Source: Closterium sp. NIES-65
Taxonomy: Eukaryota > Streptophyta > Zygnematophyceae > Desmidiales > Closteriaceae
NCBI GenBank assembly: GCA_948144175.1
Contig: CANXME010002317.1
Span: 1,674,001-1,738,000 of the forward strand
DNA: 64,000 nt
Direction: 5' to 3'
Shown: positions 1-9,022 of the stretch, piece by piece
Layout of the letters: the number at the start of each line of letters is the position of its first letter
Position numbering within the stretch: the first letter of the stretch is position 1
The notes under the pieces: model-generated
The model's database searches: none
What the model was told of the DNA's origin: nothing
Seen by the model: only the letters and a program-made list of their open reading frames with translations
Position numbers and translations under genes: made by a program

Positions 1-1037
1 TTGCAGCAATGGGGACGCCGACTTGCAGCAATGGGGACGCCGACTTGGACGAGCTGGTCGACGGGGTTGGTCGACTTGCACGGCGCCACTGCAATGCCGC
101 CGACTTGGGAAGCCGGCAGCCGACTTCAACTGGTGGTCGGCGATGTGGCACGTCGACCTGGAAGTCGGCACCGACTTGCCAGGTCACCGACTTGCCAGGT
201 CACCGACTTGCAAGGTCACCGACTTGCAAGTCGGCGCCGACTTGGGAGGACGCCGACTTCGAGAGGTCAGCCTGGAAGTCGGCGCCGACGTAGAAGGGGC
301 GTCGACCTGGTGACGCCGACTTTGGGTAGCCGACTTGGGTGGTCGGCTGACAACTGCACTGGTCGACCAGGAGTGACGTTGACCTGGAGCTGGTCGACCA
401 GAGGAGTGGTCGACCTGGTGAGGTCGACTTGGTGTGGTTGTCGACTTGGGAGGTCGACGAGCACATACAGGAGCAGCTGGTCGACATAGTTGCCCGGTCG
501 ACCAGGATACCTGGGTGACGAGGTTCTGCGAAGGAGTGCGACGGTCACCCAGGCGAAGTTGGCGAGACCGACCTCCATGGTGGTATCCCGAGGTCGTCGT
601 GGCAGATCAGAGGCAGCCGTCAGTCTGAGGCTGACGTGGTGTGTGTGCTGTGCAGGTGATGAGGCTCGGTATACCAATCATCTGCACACACCTGCAGAGC
701 GGGTGCACTGCTGGCACACCGTCGACCTCCAGCGTTGGAAAGGTGTCGACTTTGCACTGCTGGAGCGCGGTCGACCAAGTCGTGTTGGAACGCGGTCGAC
801 CATGCTGTGCTGGCAGTTGACCAACCTGAGTGCTAGCTCTGATGTAGTCTTGCATTGCCAACTTCATTGGCCCCATTGTTGTGATCTTTTCTTAGTGAAA
901 CTCTTGCCAAATTGCCCCGTGAACTAGCAAGTAGTGTGAGCACTAGGAAAACGTCTAAGGACCAACGAACGCAGAGATCACACGAGCACACGTGCCTAGC
1001 CAGTAGTCTAGCTCCCGTAGTAGTAGTTATCTCTGCA
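1..1037 (+). repeat. 5' LTR of copia element A (left end outside window)
   Basis: This matches 6517-7531 at a constant offset of 6494 without indels. By eye I found four substitutions in about 1,015 bp, so the insertion is young. The first 44 bases hold a 22-bp tandem duplication that is single in the 3' copy. The LTR ends in TCTCTGCA at 1037, and TGG at 1038 may start a primer binding site, although it is not the classical TGGTATCAGAGC. The left half is packed with GCCGAC/ACCGAC and GTCGAC words. Short reading frames across the LTR are low-complexity by-products of these words and are not annotated. Confidence 0.9.
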
Positions 1038-1143
1038 TGGTGCGGTGAGCGTGGACGGCACACGACTTACCTTTCAGTCAGGTCGACGTATACACCACTT
1101 ACCTATTTCGTAGTTCCAGGACGGCAACTGTGCGGTAGTCACT

Positions 1144-2643
1144 ATGGTAGGAGCCGTAGGTGACGCGGGGGTGGCGGACACCCTGGAGGCACGGTTGGAG
1201 AACGCGAGGAGGAAGCATGAGGCCAATGAGTATGGCGACCTGCCCTGGGCGGTCGTCGAGGATGGACTCCGCTCCACGTGGGCGACGGAGCACCCGTCTC
1301 GACCTACTTCCCCTCGTCCGGTGAACAACGAAGGCGGCGTCGACTTGGGCGTCAACGCCGGTGGTGGTCAGGTCGGCAGCAGTGCTGGAGGCACGTCGAG
1401 GCAGAGAGGTGTGATACACGCCGGTGAAGTCGGCGGCGTTCAGGCGCGAGGGATGCAGTCGTCGGCGGCTGCAGGCTCCTCGCAGGGTGACGTCGGAGGT
1501 CGACGGAGTGGGCTGTCGTCGATGTCGGCGTCCCAGGTGACAGCAGGTGGAATTGCGCCGAGCTACGGCTACTTCAAGTTCACGCCGGACAGGATCTCGG
1601 TCACCCCCCCACTGGTCGGTCGACCCGACATTCTCACCTGGAAAGAAGCTATCGAGCCCCAGCTGGAGATGGCCGGGCTGATCGGCTTCGCCCGAGGTAC
1701 CGTGGCGACACCTGGAGAGCACCACCCCGACTTGCGAGCGGAGTTTCGCGCCGTGCAGCTGCTGACCTTCACGGTCATCTCGCGGTGCTGCTCGCCGAGC
1801 GTGCAGATCGCCTTAAAGTGGTGCCGGGAGTACATCGACGCCGGCCACCGGGCGTGGCACTTCATCGAGTCGACGTACCAGGTCACCGACGACCTGTTCA
1901 TCGCCCAGCTGGAGGGACAGCTGACGCACCTGCGTATGGGTGACGATGAGACAGCGACCGACTACTGCAACCGAGCCCGGCGAATTCTCGCCACCATCAG
2001 GATGGCCGGCGCGCAGTACTCCACGGTGTCATACATCACCCATGTCATGCAGGGACTCTCGAGCAGCTATAACCTCCTGAAGCGGCTGTCCATGGCGCCG
2101 AGCACGAGGGCGACGCTCAACGAGGACAACTTGACCTCGTACATCCTGCAGGACGAGGCAATGCAGGAGGCTGAGCGATCGCAGGAACTCTTGGCGCAGG
2201 CCAACTTCGTCGCCCCGGCGAAGCAAGGAGGCCGACCAGGAGAGCGCGGACAGTCTGGTGGCGGCGGGAGCGGTGGCTGGAAGTCAGCCAAGGAGGTCGA
2301 CAAGAAGAAGTCGACCAAGAACAGCGGTCGAGGAGGAGGAGGTCGACGACGGGAGTGCTGGCTGTGCGGCGACCCCGACCACCTCTCCTTCGAGTGCCCC
2401 GACCGCAGTGACTCCGACGACGACGACAAGGGCGGCCGCGGGAGGTCGAGCAGTCGTCGTCCTCGTCAAGGAGGAAACCGGCCGCGCAAGGAGAAGCAGT
2501 CGACCAAGACGTCGACTTCGGCGAAGGACGCCGACTCCCCTGCTGGAGGCAAGGCGCGAGACGACAAGACGGCGTCGTGCTCGCTGGTCGGCGTTGTGGA
2601 GCCGACCGTCTCGTTGGCGCCGGAGGCTGGGGAGGACTTCTAG
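1144..2643 (+). CDS. gag: Gag of copia element A
   Basis: This 499-residue frame encodes the capsid/nucleocapsid polyprotein of a Ty1/copia retrotransposon, which packages element RNA into cytoplasmic particles. The middle (about residues 230-350) has the UBN2-type copia Gag pattern, with a helical stretch rich in Leu, Met and Gln. A CCHC zinc knuckle, CWLCGDPDHLSFEC, lies near residues 405-418 and is followed by a basic Ser/Arg/Lys-rich tail. The frame ends at a TAG (2641-2643), after which the same frame runs straight into protease, so Gag and Pol are separated only by one amber codon. The start is the first ATG after the LTR and leader. Classification is secure; whether the amber is functional is unknown. 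Confidence 0.9.
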   Translation: MVGAVGDAGVADTLEARLENARRKHEANEYGDLPWAVVEDGLRSTWATEHPSRPTSPRPVNNEGGVDLGVNAGGGQVGSSAGGTSRQRGVIHAGEVGGVQARGMQSSAAAGSSQGDVGGRRSGLSSMSASQVTAGGIAPSYGYFKFTPDRISVTPPLVGRPDILTWKEAIEPQLEMAGLIGFARGTVATPGEHHPDLRAEFRAVQLLTFTVISRCCSPSVQIALKWCREYIDAGHRAWHFIESTYQVTDDLFIAQLEGQLTHLRMGDDETATDYCNRARRILATIRMAGAQYSTVSYITHVMQGLSSSYNLLKRLSMAPSTRATLNEDNLTSYILQDEAMQEAERSQELLAQANFVAPAKQGGRPGERGQSGGGGSGGWKSAKEVDKKKSTKNSGRGGGGRRRECWLCGDPDHLSFECPDRSDSDDDDKGGRGRSSSRRPRQGGNRPRKEKQSTKTSTSAKDADSPAGGKARDDKTASCSLVGVVEPTVSLAPEAGEDF

Positions 2644-5600
2644 GCGGTGGCGGCAGCTGTGCAGGCGAACCCGGCGGTGGTCCTGCTCGACAGCGGGTGC
2701 TCCCACCACCTGATGGGGACGAAGGAAGCCTTCGTCGACATGCAGCCGAGCGGCTTCATCAAGCACGTGCGTGGTTTCAATGGGGCGCTGCAGGATGTCC
2801 AGGGCCGCGGCACCGTCGCCCTGCAAGGGGAGGCCGGGAAGCAGGTGCTCATCCCCGATGTGCTGTACGTCCCGGGTGTGCGGGCGAACTTGCTGTCGTC
2901 CGGCCAGCTGAAGGAGCACGGTGTGAAGCTGCAAGAAGACGGCGACGGGATGCTGCTCGTCTCGGCAACGGGAGAGGTGCTCGGACGGGCGACGTACTCC
3001 GGGCGTGTCCTCTGTACCGACGTGCGTCCCTGCCCAACGAGGTCGACGTCGACCACGCCAGAGGTTGTGGCCCTGCGGGCGATCGTCTCGAAGACGAAGT
3101 CGACGCCGGACCGAATGCATGCGAGGCTCGCACATGTCGGCATGGACACCATACGGAGCTCGGCGAAGAACGAGGTCGCCATTGGGCTGGACCTCAAGTC
3201 GGCAACGGGCGCCGACTCCCCGTGTGTCTCGTGCGTCGGCGGGAAGCTGGCGCGGCACACCTTCCCCGACCAAGGCTCCGACGCCGACGATGTGCTGGCC
3301 GTCGTGCACATCGACCTGTGCGGGCCGTTCCACGTGGCTGCCAAGGATGGCAGCCTATACTTCTTGTTGCTGAAGGACCGCAAGACCCGCTATGTGTGGG
3401 TGAAGCCGGTCGCCAAGAAGTCAGATGCGTTGCCGGTGTTCGTGCAGTGGCTGGCGGTGGTTGAGCGGCAGACGAAGAAGTCGGTGTTGATGCTGCGCTC
3501 AGACCGGGGAGGGGAGTTCCTCGGGAAGCAGTTTACCGACTTCGTGAACGACAAAGGGATCGTCCACGACCTGACCTACCCATACACCCCGCAGCAGAAC
3601 GGCATGGCGGAGCGGGAGATGCGGACGGTGGTGGAGTCGGTGCGGACAATGCTGCTGCACATGGGTGTGCAGCACCACTGGTGGCACCTCGCTCTGCGGC
3701 AGGCCGTCTGGGTCCGCAACTGTCTCGAGAGGTCGACGCTGCCGCCGGGGACGACGCCGTACCAACTGCTGACCGGGAAGAAGCCCGACTTGTCGCTGGC
3801 GCGGGTGTGGGGCTGCATGGCGCAGTTCTTAGTCCCCAAGCAGCAGCGTGGTGGGAAGCTGCAGCCGAAGGCAAAGTGGGGTCTGCACCTTGGAGTGTCG
3901 ACACCGAGCAAGGGCTGGGAGCTCCTCGACGTCGACACCGACCGGGTGGTCACCACGTCGGACGTGGTGTTCTACGAAGAGATGTCGCTGGCCGAGTGGA
4001 AAACGGCGTACGGGTCGGTGTCCGGCTGCCCGTCGCTCACTCCGCCATCTGACACCTCGTCGGCGACGCTGCCACTGCTTGCCGAGATTGGTGAGCTTCC
4101 TGCCCAGGACGTCGAGGACGTCCGCCCACCTGCTCCTCCTCCTGCGAACCCCGCCCCTCCCCTCATGGTCGATCTACGTCGGCTGACCTCGGTGTCGGCC
4201 TCCGGCGATGAGGGGAGTAGTGCGACAAGTGCGACGCCGCCTTCGGCCAAGTGCATCGCCGGTGGCCGACGCGACGAGCGGCAGGACGACGTGGGCTTGC
4301 AGTCGACGACGACAGGGGAGGAGCAGGTCGAGAAGCAGGTCGAGGACCAGCGGCCAACAGAGAAGCAGGCAGCAGTGACGCCGACCAAGGAGCAGTCGGC
4401 GACCGGGCAGTCGACAGGGGAGCCGACCATAGGGGAGAAGTCGGCTGGAACGCCGGCTGACGAGCAGCAGGACGTCGAGGGCAGCGGCAACAATGGAGGG
4501 GACGCCGAGGAGGTTCAGCCAGGACCACGGCGTTCAGGCCGACTTCGGAGGCCACCTGACTTCTTCATCCCCGCTGCCTTCACCACGGTGTACGACGTGG
4601 ATGATGAGGCCGACGACCTGCTGTACGACGATGCCGAGGAGGATGAGGAGTTTCCAGAGCTCGACCCCGACATGTTAGCCGACCCCGAACGCCGTTGGGA
4701 CATCTCGACGATGACGGTGAAGGAGGCGTTGGCGAGCTGGAAGGGCCCGGCGGTGAGAGCCGCCATGGAGGAGGAGATTCGCAGCCTCCTCAACATGGGA
4801 ACGTGGGAGTTGGTCGAACGTCCGCCGGGAGTGAACGTCATGAAGAACCGGTGGGTGTTGACGACGAAGTACCATGTCGATGACACCGTCGAGCGCGAAA
4901 AGGCGAGGCTGGTGGTGAAGGGCTTCACGCAGGTGTATGGCGCCGACTACGACGAGACGTTCGCGCCGGTGGGCAGCTACGTCACGCTGAGGATCTTCCT
5001 CAGCATCGTCGCCGTCCGCAACCTCAATCTGATGCAGCTCGACATGAAGAACGCCTTCTTGCAGAGCAAGCTCGACAGGGTGCTCTACATGTCCCAGCCG
5101 GACTACTTCAACGACGGGACCGGCCGGGTGTGCAAGCTGCTGAAGAGCCTGTATGGGCTAAAGCAGTCGCCACTGCTGTGGTACTTGGCGCTCAACGACG
5201 TGCTGGTCGACGCCGGGTGGAAGAAGAGCCAGGTCGACGAGGCTCTCTACTGCAAGGTTGGAGAAGACGGAGTGGCCTGCTGGGTGCTGGTCTACGTCGA
5301 CGACCTCCTCGCCGCCAGCAGCAGCGCCGCGATGTTGAAGGAGTTGAAGGAACTGCTGGAAGCCGCCTTCGAGCTGCGTGAGATCTCGCCGGTGCGGAAG
5401 TACCTCGGGCTGGAGATCGTCCGCGACAGGTCGGCGGGGAAACTGTGGCTGCACCAGCAGGGCTACGCCGACAAGCTACGTAGGCGCTTCATCGACGAGA
5501 AGCAGACCGGGCGCACCCCGAAGACGCCGGTCTCGGTCGATGCCTACGCCGAGCTCACGTTCAATGACGAGGAGGCACAGGAGCGACAGGAGGAGGAGTA

Positions 5601-6303
5601 CCGGCAGAAGGTCGGCTCGCTGCAGTTTGCGGCGACGACGACGAGGCCGGACATCGCCTTCGCCTGCAGCAAGCTAGGGAGCGGCCTCACGGTGAGGAGC
5701 GACCAGCACTGGCGTGAGGTCGACCGCTGCCTCGCCTACCTCGCCAATACGCGCGACACCGCCCTGGAGTTCGGCGGTGGACCTGAGTCGCTGGAGCTGG
5801 TCGGCTACGTGGACGCCGACGACGCCGGTGACAAGCAGAAGAGAACGAGCACGAGTGGCTACGTGTTCGTCTATGGAGGGGCTGCAGTCTCCTGGTCGAG
5901 CCAGCGCATCAAGTGCGCGACGCTGTCGTCGACTGAGTCGGAATACGTGGCAGCCACCGAAGCCGGCAAGGAAGGACGCCGACTTCGCTTTCTTCTGGCA
6001 GAGTTCCGGCAGCTGGATGCCGGGAAGCCGACCGTCCTTCGGGTGGACAACAAGTCGGCTATCACAGTCGCCGAGGGCATGGGGTTGACGGGCAACCTCA
6101 AGCACATGGAGCGGCGACAGGCCTGGCTGCAGCACATGGTGAAGCGCGGGAAGTTCTCGTTGAAGTACATCCCGACCACTGAGCAGCCGGCCGACTTCCT
6201 GACGAAGGCGCTGCACTATCCGGCCTTCAACCGGTGCTCCGTCGCAATCGGCCAGGTGCGCCTGGCCGACGTGGGCGACGGCGACAACGACGTGCAGCAG
6301 TAG
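2644..6303 (+). CDS. pol: Pol of copia element A: protease, integrase, reverse transcriptase, RNase H
   Basis: This frame of about 1,219 codons is in phase with gag and intact. Domain order is copia type. Aspartic protease has LLDSGCSHH near residue 15. The GAG-pre-integrase zinc region has H-x3-H-type residues and CVSC. The integrase core has HIDLCGP, SDRGGEF and NGMAERE, giving the DDE triad. Reverse transcriptase contains LVYVDDLL (YVDD active site), and RNase H has YVDADDAG and STESEY. A Glu/Gln/Thr-rich linker lies between integrase and RT. Integrase preceding RT separates it from Ty3/gypsy. No internal stop is present, so the protein is probably competent if the amber at 2641 is read through. 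It ends in TAG at 6301-6303. Confidence 0.93.
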   Translation, partial: AVAAAVQANPAVVLLDSGCSHHLMGTKEAFVDMQPSGFIKHVRGFNGALQDVQGRGTVALQGEAGKQVLIPDVLYVPGVRANLLSSGQLKEHGVKLQEDGDGMLLVSATGEVLGRATYSGRVLCTDVRPCPTRSTSTTPEVVALRAIVSKTKSTPDRMHARLAHVGMDTIRSSAKNEVAIGLDLKSATGADSPCVSCVGGKLARHTFPDQGSDADDVLAVVHIDLCGPFHVAAKDGSLYFLLLKDRKTRYVWVKPVAKKSDALPVFVQWLAVVERQTKKSVLMLRSDRGGEFLGKQFTDFVNDKGIVHDLTYPYTPQQNGMAEREMRTVVESVRTMLLHMGVQHHWWHLALRQAVWVRNCLERSTLPPGTTPYQLLTGKKPDLSLARVWGCMAQFLVPKQQRGGKLQPKAKWGLHLGVSTPSKGWELLDVDTDRVVTTSDVVFYEEMSLAEWKTAYGSVSGCPSLTPPSDTSSATLPLLAEIGELPAQDVEDVRPPAPPPANPAPPLMVDLRRLTSVSASGDEGSSATSATPPSAKCIAGGRRDERQDDVGLQSTTTGEEQVEKQVEDQRPTEKQAAVTPTKEQSATGQSTGEPTIGEKSAGTPADEQQDVEGSGNNGGDAEEVQPGPRRSGRLRRPPDFFIPAAFTTVYDVDDEADDLLYDDAEEDEEFPELDPDMLADPERRWDISTMTVKEALASWKGPAVRAAMEEEIRSLLNMGTWELVERPPGVNVMKNRWVLTTKYHVDDTVEREKARLVVKGFTQVYGADYDETFAPVGSYVTLRIFLSIVAVRNLNLMQLDMKNAFLQSKLDRVLYMSQPDYFNDGTGRVCKLLKSLYGLKQSPLLWYLALNDVLVDAGWKKSQVDEALYCKVGEDGVACWVLVYVDDLLAASSSAAMLKELKELLEAAFELREISPVRKYLGLEIVRDRSAGKLWLHQQGYADKLRRRFIDEKQTGRTPKTPVSVDAYAELTFNDEEAQERQEEEYRQKVGSLQFAATTTRPDIAFACSKLGSGLTVRSDQHWREVDRCLAYLANTRDTALEFGGGPESLELVGYVDADDAGDKQKRTSTSGYVFVYGGAAVSWSSQRIKCATLSSTESEYVAATEAGKEGRRLRFLLAEFRQLDAGKPTVLRVDNKSAITVAEGMGLTGNLKHMERRQAWLQHMVKRGKFSLKYIPTTEQPADFLTKALHYPAFNRCSVAIGQVRLADVGDGDNDVQQ

Positions 6304-6433
6304 GTGCAATGCCCTCTTGCATGGCTGGTGCGGTGGACGACGTGCTGTGTGTTGGGTGCACGTCGATGAGCTATTCTCCGAGGAGTACTGCCGAGTGGAC
6401 TTGGGGGGGCCAAGCGTGAACGCGGCAGGGGAG
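6304..6433 (+). other. Untranslated 3' internal region and polypurine tract of element A
   Basis: This is the short non-coding stretch between the pol stop and the 3' LTR. The purine run GGCAGGGGAG ends at 6433, directly before TGTCAACGGG, and is the likely plus-strand primer (PPT). Confidence 0.65.
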
Positions 6434-7531
6434 TGTCAACGGGAGTTGTGTGTTGGCCCCGTCCACGCTTGGGCAGAGCCGACTTTGTGGTGGGGTGTAC
6501 GGAAGGTACAGCCGACTTGCAGCAATGGGGACGCCGACTTGGACGAGCTGGTCGACGGGGTTGGTCGACTTGCACGGCGCCACTGCAATGCCGCCGACTT
6601 GGGAAGCCGGCAGCCGACTTCAACTGGTGGTCGGCGATGTGGCACGTCGACCTGGAAGTCGGCACCGACTTGCCAGGTCACCGACTTGCCAGGTCACCGA
6701 CTTGCAAGGTCACCGACTTGCAAGTCGGCGCCGACTTGGGAGGACGCCGACTTCGAGAGGTCAGCCTGGAAGTCGGCGCCGACGTAGAAGGGGCGTCGAC
6801 CTGGTGACGCCGACTTTGGGTAGCCGACTTGGGTGGTCGGCTGACAACTGCACTGGTCGACCAGGAGTGACGTTGACCTGGAGCTGGTCGACCAGAGGAG
6901 TGGTCGACCTGGTGAGGTCGACTTGGTGTGGTTGTCGACTTGGGAGGTCAACGAGCACATACAGGAGCAGCTGGTCGACATAGTTGCCCGGTCGACCAGG
7001 ATACCTGGGTGACGAGGTTCTGCGAAGGAGTGCGACGGTCACCCAGGCGAAGTTGGCGAGACCGACCTCCATGGTGGTATCCCGAGGTCGTCGTGGCAGA
7101 TCAGAGGCAGCCATCAGTCTGAGGCTGACGTGGTGTGTGCGCTGTGCAGGTGATGAGGCTCGGTATACCAATCATCTGCACACACCTGCAGAGCGGGTGC
7201 ACTGCTGGCACACCGTCGACCTCCAGCGTTGGAAAGGTGTCGACTTTGCACTGCTGGAGCGCGGTCGACCAAGTCGTGTTGGAACGCGGTCGACCATGCT
7301 GTGCTGGCAGTTGACCAACCTGAGTGCTAGCTCTGATGTAGTCTTGCATTGCCAACTTCATTGGCCCCATTGTTGTGATCTTTTCTTAGTGAAACTCTTG
7401 CCAAATTGCCCCGTGAACTAGCAAGTAGTGTGAGCACTAGGAAAACGTCTAAGGACCAACGAACGCAGAGATCACACGAGCACACGTGCCTAGCCAGTAG
7501 TCTAGCTCCCGTAGTAGTAGTTATCTCCGCA
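6434..7531 (+). repeat. 3' LTR of copia element A
   Basis: This is a direct repeat of the 5' LTR (about 1,098 bp if it begins TGTCAACGGG and ends TCTCCGCA). It carries the same clustered RCCGAC and GTCGAC words. Directly after it the sequence becomes reverse transcriptase of another copia element (E), so A inserted into E. The matching target duplication lies left of the window and cannot be checked. Confidence 0.88.
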
Positions 7532-8077
7532 GCTAAGTACTATTTGGGGGTGCAAATTGAGCGTGTTGAGAGTGGCATCTTGATTCATCAGGAGAGGTAC
7601 ATTCTCAACATGCTTGAGTCCTTCGGGCTTTCAGAGGCTAACCCCGTGCGTACCCCTCTCCTAGCAGGGTTTGACGTGCATGCACATGCTGAGGAGCCCT
7701 TGCTGAGATATGAGCTGGTCCGGCTCTATCAAAGCATTGTGGGGTCTCTCATGTATGCAAGCACGACCACACAGCCGCAGATTCCTTATGCAGTGTCACA
7801 GCTGTCCAAGGTTGTGTCTTGTCCCAAGGCATTTCACCTGCAGGCTGCTAAGAGAGTGCTAAGGTACTTGAAAGGTTGTGTCAAGTTAGGTATCTTCTAC
7901 CCCGCACACAGCAAGCCTCAGGTCGAGTTGGTGGGCTTTAGTGATGCTGATTATGCTGGAGATTCAGCTGATCGCAAGAGTCACACCGGCTATGTATATT
8001 GCCTCAATGGTGCAGCCATCTCTTGGCAGAGCAAGAGGCAGCCGGTGGTTGCATTGTTCACCACTGAGAGTGAGTAC
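7532..8077 (+). pseudogene. Copia element E, RT/RNase H fragment (left part)
   Basis: This encodes the C-terminal reverse transcriptase and start of RNase H of an older copia element: KYYLGVQIE, the IVGSLMYA and SDADYAGD stretches, and TTESEY at the break. Its upstream part lies left of the window, cut off by element A. At 8073-8077 the sequence AGTAC is the target duplicated by element B, and the frame resumes at 14619. An apparent ORF from 7406 joins LTR sequence to this fragment and is an artefact of the insertion. Confidence 0.88.
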
Positions 8078-8965
8078 TGTTAAAGACTAAGGACGGAGTC
8101 TATGAAGATTAGGTGCCCAAATTTTTCAAAATCGTTGGTCTCAATTTCTGGACAGAAACGTCGACTTCACAAGAAACGTTGTCGACGAAACGTGCACTGT
8201 TAGAATCCCACGAAAATCGAATATGTTGTAGCCCTAGACTGTGGCTACATATCCCAATTTGAATCGTATCTAATTATCAAGTAAATCTTGAGTTATACTT
8301 TTCGGCGCACTAGGGGGTATGCTGCCACAGAAATTTAACTCGATCAAAATTAACTCACAATAGTTTCACAAGTTCACAAGAGTTGCACACAAGAGAGTTA
8401 GAGTAGCACTAAACCAGGTAGGAGGAAAAAGGAGGACGAGAGGGAAGGTCCCAAGGAGTCCCCAACCAAAGAAAACTCCATGCCACACAATTCCCTTCCC
8501 CATAGGCAACCCAACTTTGACCTTTGTCACTATCCCAACCTCCACAATCCACCTCAACCCAACTTGGCCACACTTGCCAACCTGGTTTGGTTTCTCCCAA
8601 CCAATTGGCAGCAACTACAGTAGTAGTGACGAATTTCCCAACCCCCAAAAGTCTGTACCCCATATTGAGTCAACCCCACAACTCTCCATGGTCACCACAA
8701 CCAAATTATCAAAAGCATACGAACTCCAACGTTCGTAACTTTCTTGTTCATGCTCCGATTGAAGTGATTCTTGGTTCGTCGGAAAGCTCTTGAGCAGTGG
8801 AGTCACTTCAGATATCTGCTCAAGCCAAATAACATTCACACACACTCAGAAAATCCAAACCACAGAAAATACAAATTCTTGCGCACGCTCATTTCACACA
8901 TGCAACGCACGAACACATGATGGGAGGCAGACAGACGTGAATGCAAATGATAGCATCACATAACA
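8078..8965 (-). repeat. 3' LTR of copia element B
   Basis: This 888-bp LTR begins TGTTAAAGAC and ends TAACA on the plus strand, and its equal-length partner is at 13726-14613. About nine substitutions (1%) separate the two by eye. It is flanked on the left by the target duplication AGTAC (8073-8077). Small frames inside it (such as 8366-8614 minus) also occur in the partner LTR and are not genes. Confidence 0.93.
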
Positions 8966-8984
8966 AACTCCCCCTCTGGCTGCC
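8966..8984 (-). promoter_or_regulatory. Polypurine tract of element B
   Basis: On the minus strand this reads GGCAGCCAGAGGGGGAGTT, directly abutting the 3' LTR. This is the normal position and composition of a copia PPT. Confidence 0.85.
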
Positions 8985-9022
8985 AACCATCATCCCACAT
9001 GCCATAGCTCAAGCATGCACCC

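Noticed and set aside
434..1163. Short frames in the LTRs of element A as candidate small genes
   Set aside because: They are duplicated in both LTRs, low in complexity (GTCGAC words) and overlap in several frames.
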